This document shows positions 9,009 through 16,495 of a stretch of DNA of 34,582 nt, piece by piece. The stretch's first letter is position 1. Each line of letters opens with the position of its first letter. The DNA is from Patescibacteria group bacterium (lineage in GTDB: Bacteria; Patescibacteriota; Minisyncoccia; UBA6257; 02-FULL-45-10c). The DNA lies in contig JAGWKK010000005.1 of assembly GCA_028865335.1 (NCBI GenBank), positions 1 through 34,582 on the forward strand. Reading direction: 5' to 3'. The position numbers and the translations under genes were made by a program. The notes under the pieces are model-generated. The model saw only the letters and a list, made by a program, of their open reading frames with translations, was not told the DNA's origin and did not search any database.

Positions 9009-11336
9009 TTATACGGTATGTCGGGGCGATCCGTAGGCCGCGCGCGACGCTTCTTTCAGCGCATCCCTGACCCGGGAATCGCCGTTCGGAGCCGCAAGCG
9101 TATGGATATTGAACGGCTTCGTGGTCTGGCCGCTGATCAGCAGCTTGACCACAGCGTTGAAGTTGTCGATGTTGACAAGGTCGTTCTTCGTGAATACCGG
9201 TTCGAACTGCTTGATGAGCTCTTCGGCATCTTTGGCGCCGACGCGGAAGACCACCATGGACCCGACGTTGCCGAAGACGGCGTCGCGGGTCTTATCCTGC
9301 AGCTGCGCGATGAACTGGTGCGCGATGACGAGATTGAGGCGGTATTTGCGCGCTTCGGACAGGATGACGGAAATGGAATCGGTCGTGAAGTTCTGGAACT
9401 CATCGATGTAGAGATTGAAATCCTTGCGCTGGTCCTGCGGCATATCCACGCGCGACAGCGCGGCCATCAGCAGTTTGCCGACGATGATCATGCCGAGCAG
9501 GCCGGCGTTGATGTCGCCGATGCGGCCCTTGGAAAGGTTGACCAGCAGGATCTTCTGCGAATCCATGACGTCGCGGAACCGGAACGCCGATTTCGGCTGG
9601 CTGATGATCGGGCGCATGTAATCGTTCGCGATGAAATTGTTGAACTTGGAGGTGATGTACGGCGTGATGTTCTGGAGTGACGCTTCGCCGCCGACCATGG
9701 CCGCTTCCCGTTCCCAGAAATCCTTCACGACCGGATTCTTGCACCGCGCCAGTTTCTCTTCGCGGAACGACGCGTCGGTGAAGACGCGCGGGACATCCAT
9801 CAGCGTCGCCGGTTCGGTGGCGGCGTCTTCCATCAGAAGCAGCAGCGCGTTGCGCATGTACTGCTCGAACATCGGACCCATCGTTTCCTGCGAGAAGAGT
9901 TTGTTGAAAATGCCCTGCATCTCGTTGACGATGAAAGTCTTCTCTTCCGGATGATTCATGTCATATTCCAGCATGTTCAGGCCGAGCGGATAGAGCAGGT
10001 CGCCCGGATTGAAGACGACGACATCCTTCTGCCGTTCCGGCGGAACGAGCGCGAGGACGGAATCGATCAGGTCGCCGTGCGGATCGATCAGCGCGACGCC
10101 TTTGCCGCGCGCGATGTCGCTGACCGCCATGTTGATCATGAGGTTGGATTTACCGGTACCGGTCTGGCCGATGATATAGAGATGGCGGCGGCGGTCGTCA
10201 TCGCTCAGCATGACCTGGCGGCTGTCTCCGCGGAACCGGCTTTCGCCGATCAGCGTCCCCTCCTTCGGCAGGATTGCCGGCGGCGGCGCTTCGCGGAATT
10301 TCAGCCACTTCAGCTGAGGCGTCTCGGTTTCGGATGTCGGCAGATGGAACAGGCTGACCAGTTCATCGGTGCCGAGCAGCATCCGCTGGGAGTCCTGGAA
10401 GATGCGGAAGATGTACTGATACAGGAATTCCTTCTGGCTGCGCGGCTTCACCGCCTTGAATCCGTTCCGGAGCGGAGCCTCGAACTGGTCGAACGATCCC
10501 GCGAAACTCTGCGCGAGTTCATCCGCGCGCATCTGGTTGCCGGCGGACACCACGATGCGGACATTGACCGCGAAGAGCTGTTTGCTGATCTTCCGTTCCA
10601 GCGATTTTATCGTCTCCTCCTCCAGCACGGGATGCGCTTCGTTCCTGTCGTCCTTTTTCGGCGAGAGCGCTTTCTGGAAATCGCCCAGCGTGATCATCTT
10701 CGTGGATTTCAAAACTTCGTCCAGTTTCTTGCCTTTTTTGAGCTGGTAGATGAAATTCGTGACTGATTTCTTGATCGATGACGGAGCGGGCTTCACGAGA
10801 ATCTGGATCGCCGCACCCTCCCCCACTTCCTGGATTTTGGAAAGATTGCTGAGAATCGGCAGGAACGTATCCGCACCGGCTTCCTCGTAGGTGCGCACCG
10901 GCAACGCGAAGGTCTCCTTTTGTTTCAGATAGATTCCTTCGCTGACGCCTTCATGATTGAAAATATTGTAGTCATCCACCGGTTCCACCACCGCATCATT
11001 CCAGAGCCCGTTGATCTGGCGCGTGACGAACTGGATGGAATCCATCGGAACTGAAATATAGAAATGGATTTCTTCGCCGATGCTGTGCACCGCGGTTTCG
11101 AGTGAAAACGGGATGCTCAGGCCTCCGAGCGCGCTGAGCAGCTGGCCGGTGAGCGCCACTTCCTTGAGCGGTTCTTTTTTCTCCTCGCGGTCCGGCTGGG
11201 AAAGACGGATCAGCAGCGGACGGAGCTTGAGCGTGGTCAGGAGGAATTTGTGGCGCAACGCGCGCATCACCCACCAGGCGATGCCGGCGACCAGGATGGC
11301 GCCGAGTGCGAGCGAGCTGAGTACCAGAATGTCCAT
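9009..11336 (-). CDS. TraD/HerA-like ATPase, type IV secretion/conjugative DNA transfer family
   Basis: N-terminal TM, Walker A 'IIGQTGTGKSNLMIN', 'GVALIDPHGDLIDSVLALVP', Walker B 'LYIDEFQNFTTDSI'. Confidence 0.88.
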   Translation of the reverse strand: MDILVLSSLALGAILVAGIAWWVMRALRHKFLLTTLKLRPLLIRLSQPDREEKKEPLKEVALTGQLLSALGGLSIPFSLETAVHSIGEEIHFYISVPMDSIQFVTRQINGLWNDAVVEPVDDYNIFNHEGVSEGIYLKQKETFALPVRTYEEAGADTFLPILSNLSKIQEVGEGAAIQILVKPAPSSIKKSVTNFIYQLKKGKKLDEVLKSTKMITLGDFQKALSPKKDDRNEAHPVLEEETIKSLERKISKQLFAVNVRIVVSAGNQMRADELAQSFAGSFDQFEAPLRNGFKAVKPRSQKEFLYQYIFRIFQDSQRMLLGTDELVSLFHLPTSETETPQLKWLKFREAPPPAILPKEGTLIGESRFRGDSRQVMLSDDDRRRHLYIIGQTGTGKSNLMINMAVSDIARGKGVALIDPHGDLIDSVLALVPPERQKDVVVFNPGDLLYPLGLNMLEYDMNHPEEKTFIVNEMQGIFNKLFSQETMGPMFEQYMRNALLLLMEDAATEPATLMDVPRVFTDASFREEKLARCKNPVVKDFWEREAAMVGGEASLQNITPYITSKFNNFIANDYMRPIISQPKSAFRFRDVMDSQKILLVNLSKGRIGDINAGLLGMIIVGKLLMAALSRVDMPQDQRKDFNLYIDEFQNFTTDSISVILSEARKYRLNLVIAHQFIAQLQDKTRDAVFGNVGSMVVFRVGAKDAEELIKQFEPVFTKNDLVNIDNFNAVVKLLISGQTTKPFNIHTLAAPNGDSRVRDALKEASRAAYGSPRHTV

Positions 11337-11339
11337 GGT

Positions 11340-11723
11340 TTAAAGTAGTTTGCGCGCTTTCAATTCGTCGTATAATTTCGTCGTGAGCGTGTCGTGCAAA
11401 GCGTCCAGAATGAACGGACCGTATTTTTTCGCCTCAGTGACGGAGGCGTCGATACCTTTATGGAATGCGACATCCACCAACTCCTCCACTTTCAGGCGGA
11501 CATCCGGCGATTCGGCCTGCAGATAGTTCGGAAGCATCGTAGTGTCATCGGAACCGCTCGGAGCCGGAGCAGGCGCGGCCTGGATATGCGATCCGATCAC
11601 CGACCGGACGATCTCTTTCGGGTGTGTTTCAGCGGCCGATTGTTCCTGGCGCTGTTCATGCACCTCGTGCGAAAGGCGCAGAATGTCTTGTTCGAGTGCC
11701 GCGTCGAAGTTTTGATGGATCAT
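11340..11723 (-). CDS. Hypothetical protein, 127 aa, translationally adjacent to the TraD-like ATPase
   Basis: ORF 3 nt upstream of the ATPase ORF, same strand. Confidence 0.7.
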   Translation of the reverse strand: MIHQNFDAALEQDILRLSHEVHEQRQEQSAAETHPKEIVRSVIGSHIQAAPAPAPSGSDDTTMLPNYLQAESPDVRLKVEELVDVAFHKGIDASVTEAKKYGPFILDALHDTLTTKLYDELKARKLL

Positions 11724-11725
11724 CG

Positions 11726-11734
11726 TGGTATGAT
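11726..11734 (+). promoter_or_regulatory. Extended -10 promoter element TGG-TATGAT
   Basis: TGGTATGAT read directly; same layout as other extended -10 elements in the window. Confidence 0.45.
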
Positions 11735-11743
11735 AAGAATATG

Positions 11744-11875
11744 CCGGGTAGTGAGAATTTGACTGGTTCGCCTGCAGGCGAACGGCATGGATAACATTCC
11801 GCTCCTGGCCGTGATTCTTTTATCTAATCATGAATTATACATTGGTTGTAAAAAGGTCAAATTTCTACTACCCGG
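11744..11875. mobile_element. Candidate 132-bp miniature inverted-repeat element with flanking TATG repeats
   Basis: Terminal IRs CCGGGTAGTGAGAATTTGAC (11744-11763) and the reverse complement of 11856-11875 (CCGGGTAGTAGAAATTTGAC), 17/20 identical. TATG at 11740-11743 and 11876-11879. Perfect 18-nt palindrome GTTCGCCTGCAGGCGAAC at 11766-11783. Confidence 0.55.
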
Positions 11876-11876
11876 T

Positions 11877-13352
11877 ATGACGAAAAAGCAGGTTATTCTC
11901 ACGCTGGTTCTTATAGTAAGTATAGCTTCATTTTTGCGCCTCTACAATTTGATGCCTGCGGATAACCACGGCGCTTTTTCGCCTCCGGGACTCTATCCCG
12001 ACGAGGCCATGAACGGCAATAATGCCGTGGAAGCGTGGGCGAACCATGACTGGAAAGTGTTCTATCCGGAGAACTTCGGCCGGGAGGGGCTTTTCATAAA
12101 TATCCAGAGCTTTTTCGTGGCGGAATTCGGCAATACGCCGGGGGCATTGCGCCTGCCCAGCGCTCTTTTCGGCATCCTGACCGTTCTCGGCATGTATTTC
12201 CTGGCACGAGCCCTGTATCGGCATGAATCATTCGCGCTTTTCGCGTCGTTTCTGCTCGCGGTCAGTTTCTGGCACGTCCTGTTCTCGCGCATAGGTTTCC
12301 GGGCGATCGCCGCGCCGTTCTTTTTGGTCTGGGGCGTCTATTTTCTCATCAGCGCGACCAGGAACCGCCGGTGGCTGATTTCCGCCCTGGTTGGCGGCGT
12401 TCTGTTCGGCCTCGGCTTCTATACGTATATCGCCTACCGGATCACTCCGTTGCTGCTTGCGGCGATCCTGTATTTCCTGTGGCGGAAGACGCCGGCTGCG
12501 GGACGGCGGCAGCTGATGCGGGTATGCGCGGTGTATCTCATCGCGGCATTTGTTGTCGCTTTACCGATCGGACTCTATTTTCTGGGCCACCCGGCTGACT
12601 TCTTCGGCCGCACCACGGGTATTTCCATTTTCCACTCCCCGACTCCGCTGCAGGATCTTGCCTTGAACACGGTGAAGACCGTCGGCATGTTCAATATCGC
12701 CGGCGATTTCAACTGGCGGCAGAATTTTGCGGGACGGCCGGAACTGTTCCTGCCGGTGGGGCTGTTCTTCCTCTGGGGTCTGTATCTGGCGATTCAGAAT
12801 GTAAAGAAACAGAAAACCGCCGCGTTGGGCGACGCGACGGTGCTGAGCTGGTTGGTATTCGCGACTTTGCCGGTCGTGATTTCCGACGAAGGCATTCCGC
12901 ATGCGCTCCGGGCGCTTCTGATGGTCCCGCCGGTATTCCTGCTTGCAGCCCGCGGAGGCATGGATGCCTATGAGCGACTGAAGCGCCTGGTGTCGCCGGT
13001 CTGGAGGTATGTGATCGTCGCCTGTTTCTGCCTGGTCATGATCTTTGAAGTAAGTGCGGTGTATTTTGACGCCTGGGCGCAGAATCCCGCGGTGAAATCC
13101 GCGTTCGATTATCAGGATTACGTTACTGCTCAGCGCATCAATGCCTTGCCGGTTGATCAGATGAAATACGTGATCGTTCCCGGCACCAGCGGCACGATCC
13201 AGCGTGATTATCCGATTTCATTGCAGTCGATCCTTTTCCTGACGGATACGTTCAGTAGGGAAAGCCGTGCGGCGAAGCACATCGAATATCTTTCTCCTGA
13301 CGACGCGAAGAATCTGGTGCCGGCGCCGGGAAGCATGACGATTTCCTTGTAG
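11877..13352 (+). CDS. GT39/PMT-type membrane glycosyltransferase
   Basis: 'GLYPDEAMNGNNAVEAW...FGREGLFINIQSFFVAEFG...ALRLPSALFGILTVLGMYFLARAL', multi-TM. Start set at MTKKQVIL (11877). Confidence 0.85.
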   Translation: MTKKQVILTLVLIVSIASFLRLYNLMPADNHGAFSPPGLYPDEAMNGNNAVEAWANHDWKVFYPENFGREGLFINIQSFFVAEFGNTPGALRLPSALFGILTVLGMYFLARALYRHESFALFASFLLAVSFWHVLFSRIGFRAIAAPFFLVWGVYFLISATRNRRWLISALVGGVLFGLGFYTYIAYRITPLLLAAILYFLWRKTPAAGRRQLMRVCAVYLIAAFVVALPIGLYFLGHPADFFGRTTGISIFHSPTPLQDLALNTVKTVGMFNIAGDFNWRQNFAGRPELFLPVGLFFLWGLYLAIQNVKKQKTAALGDATVLSWLVFATLPVVISDEGIPHALRALLMVPPVFLLAARGGMDAYERLKRLVSPVWRYVIVACFCLVMIFEVSAVYFDAWAQNPAVKSAFDYQDYVTAQRINALPVDQMKYVIVPGTSGTIQRDYPISLQSILFLTDTFSRESRAAKHIEYLSPDDAKNLVPAPGSMTISL

Positions 13353-13375
13353 TCCCCGTCTTCCGGAAAAAAACG

Positions 13376-13403
13376 ACCCCACGCTGTTACGCGTGGGGTT
13401 TTT
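13376..13403. terminator. Bidirectional intrinsic terminator ACCCCACGC-tgttac-GCGTGGGGT
   Basis: Perfect stem with flanking A- and T-runs between convergent genes. Confidence 0.85.
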
Positions 13404-13623
13404 GGCCCTGAGGCCAGAACACCTTCCGGACGAGGATCCTGAGTCCGTAGCCCGCGAGAATCGCGGTGATCGAAGCGGCGACGATGCCGAAGATCACGAG
13501 CGCGATCATGACGAGGATGGCGGACACGGCTCCGGCGACCAGGACGGTCAGCGGCCGCAGGATCGGCTCCGGAATCTCGAGCCCGAAGGCCGTGACGCCG
13601 GTGTGCAGCTTCGCTTCGATCAT
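13387..13623 (-). CDS. Small membrane protein, 78 aa, hypothetical
   Basis: 'LTVLVAGAVSAILVMIALVIFGIVAASITAILAGYGLRIL'; SD gcaggaggacgtATG. Confidence 0.7.
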   Translation of the reverse strand: MIEAKLHTGVTAFGLEIPEPILRPLTVLVAGAVSAILVMIALVIFGIVAASITAILAGYGLRILVRKVFWPQGQKPHA

Positions 13624-13636
13624 ACGTCCTCCTGCC

Positions 13637-13933
13637 CTATACCGGGCTGGGTATCTTTGCGAACTCCTCCATCGCTTCCCGCATGCCGCTGACCGGCCGC
13701 GGACGCTTCGCCTTCCGCTCGGGGTTCTCGGCGCGCTTGAGTTCGAACTTCCTGCGCCGGGCGATCTGCTTTCGGAGCTTGGCGAGCCGGTTGCGCATCT
13801 TGGTCAGCTGCCCTTTGTCCGACGGATTCGGGTATCCTTTGGGGATGTACTTCATCCGGGCGATCGCCGCTTTGATGTCCTCCTCCAGCTCCTCTTCCAT
13901 CTTGTAAAACGACTGCAGTATTGATTGCTGCAC
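13637..13933 (-). CDS. Highly basic coiled-coil-like hypothetical protein
   Basis: VQQSILQSFYKMEEELEEDIKAAIARMKYIPKGYPNPSDKGQLTKMRNRLAKLRKQIARRRKFELKRAENPERKAKRPRPVSGMREAMEEFAKIPSPV; GTG start at 13933 behind agaggaggg. An ATG start at 13900 is an alternative. Confidence 0.6.
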   Translation of the reverse strand: MQQSILQSFYKMEEELEEDIKAAIARMKYIPKGYPNPSDKGQLTKMRNRLAKLRKQIARRRKFELKRAENPERKAKRPRPVSGMREAMEEFAKIPSPV

Positions 13934-13977
13934 TCGCCCTCCTCTGGCTGGGATTTCAACAAGGTACTGATAGGCAT

Positions 13978-14006
13978 AGTATACTATATAATACATCCAT
14001 TGTCAA
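13978..14006 (-). promoter_or_regulatory. Consensus sigma70 promoter TTGACA-17-TATACT
   Basis: -35 TTGACA (rc of 14001-14006), 17-nt spacer, -10 TATACT (rc of 13978-13983). Confidence 0.85.
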
Positions 14007-14025
14007 TACCCGCGCGGCACGGATA

Positions 14026-14054
14026 TTGACAATGTATATGGAATATGGTATATT
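14026..14054 (+). promoter_or_regulatory. Consensus sigma70 promoter TTGACA-17-TATATT
   Basis: -35 14026-14031, -10 14049-14054, 17-nt spacer. Confidence 0.85.
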
Positions 14055-14115
14055 AAAACAGCTGAGGGTCAATCCCCTCGCAATGATCTTTCAGTATCAA
14101 ATCAGAGGAGGGTGC

Positions 14116-14934
14116 ATGAAGCATATCAGGTGGATCGTGGCGGGACTCCTGGCTTTGGCGATGCCGGCTACGGCGTTCGCTCAGAGCACGAGCCTCAATC
14201 GGCTCGCGGAGACGAACCAGCAGCAGTTCCGGAGCCTCTTCCGCGAGTCGGAGGGGCTGTCGGATTCGGACTGGAAGTTCGAGGTGACGAGCGGCATGGT
14301 GAGGCGGTATTTCGCCAGCAACACCAACGCCGGTCTGAACCTCAACATGTTCATGACCGACTACCAGCTCGGCGTGCAGATGAAGTCGAAGAGGAACGAG
14401 CTTGAGTTCGCGATCGCGGGCGGCCACTCCAACGGCAAGGTGGACTACTTCACCAAGACCGTGGACAAGGGCGACCTGGTCGCCTGGAATTCGTACCTGC
14501 TGATCGCAAACGTGCCGGTGACGCTCAAGTACCAGGAGGACCTGCGGCTGTGGGACTTCAAGGTGAATTACTGGCGCACGCTGGGCCAGGAAGCACCCAT
14601 GCATTCCTTCGCCGTCGGCATCGGTCCTCGGCTGTACATCCTCCAGAAGACGACGAAGGTGGAGGCGGAGTACGCGGACTACGGTTCTGAGGTGACCATC
14701 CTGAGCCAGCACTACCAGAGCAGCCAGTCCCAGAATACGTATCTGATCCCGGGGCTGACGATCGGGGGGCGCGAGAAGCTCAAGATAAGCCGGAACCGGA
14801 ACCTCGGGTCGATCGCGCTGACCGGCGCATACGTGTTCGCAAAGCCGGTGAGCGAGGCGAAAGTCGCCAATCAGTCGCTCCCGACGTTCAGCAACCTGGC
14901 GTTCTCCGCATCGTACGTCGTGCAGTTCGAGTAA
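14116..14934 (+). CDS. Secreted, possibly beta-barrel-like, hypothetical protein
   Basis: Signal peptide MKHIRWIVAGLLALAMPATAFAQ; alternating amphipathic strands; ends ...FSNLAFSASYVVQFE. Strong SD cagaggagggtgcATG. Confidence 0.7.
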   Translation: MKHIRWIVAGLLALAMPATAFAQSTSLNRLAETNQQQFRSLFRESEGLSDSDWKFEVTSGMVRRYFASNTNAGLNLNMFMTDYQLGVQMKSKRNELEFAIAGGHSNGKVDYFTKTVDKGDLVAWNSYLLIANVPVTLKYQEDLRLWDFKVNYWRTLGQEAPMHSFAVGIGPRLYILQKTTKVEAEYADYGSEVTILSQHYQSSQSQNTYLIPGLTIGGREKLKISRNRNLGSIALTGAYVFAKPVSEAKVANQSLPTFSNLAFSASYVVQFE

Positions 14935-14942
14935 GATGCACC

Positions 14943-14987
14943 AAGGCCCCTCCAAGCGAAAGCTTGCGGGGGCCTTTTCTTTTTTTA
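14943..14987 (+). terminator. Intrinsic terminator AAGGCCCC...GGGGCCTT + T-tract
   Basis: aaggcccctccaagcgaaagcttgcgggggccttttcttttttt. Confidence 0.9.
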
Positions 14988-15050
14988 AAAAATATTGCGG
15001 TTTCTGAGGTTATCGAGTAGACTGTTATTGGATCATTGCGAGAGGAAATA

Positions 15051-15575
15051 ATGGCCAAGAAGACCAAGGAGCCGAAGCAGGTCGTTGTCCTCCAGCCGCG
15101 AGTAGTTGAGTTCGTTCAGGATAATCTCCAGGGTTATATCGACTACAATAAGCAGCAAATCCTTGAATTCCTTCAGGCTAAGGCGACTGCCGACCCTTGC
15201 CGTCTTTTCAAGCCGAATGATCTGGATGTGGCGCAGGCTCTCAAGATGGTCTTCGATTCATGCGATGGCCAGATCAGAGAGATAGCGCATATCATGGTCG
15301 GCATAAAAAGGCGCGAATATTGCATCGCGTCATGCGATAGGCGCTATGAGGATCCGACGGATTCACGGTTCGTTATTGCCTTTACGCGCTTGGAAGTGTA
15401 TCGGTCGATTAAGGAGATTGTCGACCTCGCCAACGCCATTCGCAAGGAGAAGAGCTTGAAGCTCTCCAACGTTTCCACGGCCATGGAGCTGATGATAATC
15501 GCCCTGGAATCACTCCCCGATCAGAACTTCTACATGACCTTCTCCGGCATCAAAGAAACAAAGACCCCGAACTGA
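15051..15575 (+). CDS. Hypothetical protein, 174 aa
   Basis: MAKKTKEPKQVVVLQPRVVEFVQDNLQGYIDYNKQQ...; SD gagaggaaataATG; candidate promoter TTGCGG-17-TAGACT upstream. Confidence 0.7.
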   Translation: MAKKTKEPKQVVVLQPRVVEFVQDNLQGYIDYNKQQILEFLQAKATADPCRLFKPNDLDVAQALKMVFDSCDGQIREIAHIMVGIKRREYCIASCDRRYEDPTDSRFVIAFTRLEVYRSIKEIVDLANAIRKEKSLKLSNVSTAMELMIIALESLPDQNFYMTFSGIKETKTPN

Positions 15576-15586
15576 TCGGGGCCTTT
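15564..15586 (+). terminator. Intrinsic terminator CCCCGAACTGATCGGGG + T-tract, containing the stop codon of 15051-15575
   Basis: accccgaactgatcggggccttttc. Confidence 0.85.
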
Positions 15587-15642
15587 TCATAATCAGCCTC
15601 ATATTTATCTTGTATAAATGGAAATTAAACGGTATCCTATGC

Positions 15643-15716
15643 TTGCACCTTAAGAATGACATCATGAAAGCGGTAAGCCGGCATGACTGAGCGCCGGTAA
15701 TGCCGTTAAGGTGCAA
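15643..15716 (+). promoter_or_regulatory. Structured 5' leader upstream of 15732 CDS
   Basis: Perfect 11-bp outer stem TTGCACCTTAA (15643-15653) / TTAAGGTGCAA (15706-15716) enclosing a 6-bp stem CGGCAT (15679-15684) / ATGCCG (15700-15705); SD starts 3 nt later. Confidence 0.6.
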
Positions 15717-15731
15717 CAAGAGGAAAAAGCC

Positions 15732-16340
15732 ATGAAACAAGGCATCGCCTCGAGGACGGAAAATGCCGAAGGTCAGCTGGCGGAATTTCATGCCAGCGTG
15801 CTGCGTAAGCTGCCGCGAGACATGGATTCCGAGACTCGGCAGAAATGGATCAATGATCCGCAGGCGCTCGGGAAAGCGCTTCACGAGGCATTGGTGCCAT
15901 TTCAAAAGACCCTTTCCGGATTCGTCGAGGTTGATTATGAGGTCGCTCTTTCCGAATCAATCCGTCGGTGTAAGCTCGATACAGTGTCTCCGGGCGTTAT
16001 TTCAGCTAACTTCCCTCCTTCGGCGGTTTCCGGGAAAGTGAAGTACGAGTACCGGCTTGTTTTGTACGAAGCCGGTGCGTCAGGCACGCTGATTGCCAAG
16101 GAACAAGCGAAGGACGGGTTCGGGAGCGCACGAATCAGGCATTTGCTTGCGTTCGCATCGAAGCAGAAGAGGCTGGAAGAATGCGTGATGGCCATCGGCG
16201 ACGATATTCAGTATGTGAGTGACAATGTGCTCGTTCCTTGCTTTAAGATTGCAAATGGGTCTCGGTGTTTGAGCCTGATCTGGGTCCCCTGCCATCAGCC
16301 AGCCCGGTCGTACCTGATGTTTGTCCGCAAGGTGTCTTAA
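15732..16340 (+). CDS. Hypothetical protein with N-terminal 'LPRDMDSETRQKWINDPQALGKALHEALVP' helical motif
   Basis: ORF with SD caagaggaaaaagccATG; terminator directly downstream. Confidence 0.7.
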   Translation: MKQGIASRTENAEGQLAEFHASVLRKLPRDMDSETRQKWINDPQALGKALHEALVPFQKTLSGFVEVDYEVALSESIRRCKLDTVSPGVISANFPPSAVSGKVKYEYRLVLYEAGASGTLIAKEQAKDGFGSARIRHLLAFASKQKRLEECVMAIGDDIQYVSDNVLVPCFKIANGSRCLSLIWVPCHQPARSYLMFVRKVS

Positions 16341-16352
16341 GTCGTACATTTA

Positions 16353-16381
16353 AAAAACCCCGAACTGATCGGGGCTTTTTC
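16353..16381 (+). terminator. Intrinsic terminator, same hairpin as 15564-15582
   Basis: aaaaaaccccgaactgatcggggctttttc. Confidence 0.88.
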
Positions 16382-16405
16382 TTTATCCGTGCCTGATCTC
16401 CATGA

Positions 16406-16475
16406 TCCCGCACTAAAAGAAGCCATGCCTTCTCGGCTTCGCCGGAAAGAGCGATGTGGCTTCTTTAGTGACGGG
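16406..16475. repeat. Imperfect long inverted repeat / cruciform 3' of ychF
   Basis: tcccg-cactaaaagaagcca (16406-16425) pairs with tggcttctttagtgacggga (16457-16475) with single-nt bulges; inner cggc-ttc-gccg hairpin. Confidence 0.6.
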
Positions 16476-16495
16476 ACAGGCGTCGCCTTTATTTC

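Noticed and set aside
9951-10766. 271-aa ORF on + strand
   Set aside because: Shadow of the TraD-like ATPase.
14053-14955. 300-aa ORF on - strand
   Set aside because: Antisense to the signal-peptide gene 14116-14934, which has promoter, SD and terminator in the right order.
16406-16475. Ordinary terminator for ychF
   Set aside because: The long inverted repeat has no T-tract on the - strand side and is flanked by duplicated ychF end sequence, so simple termination does not explain it fully, though a contribution cannot be excluded.
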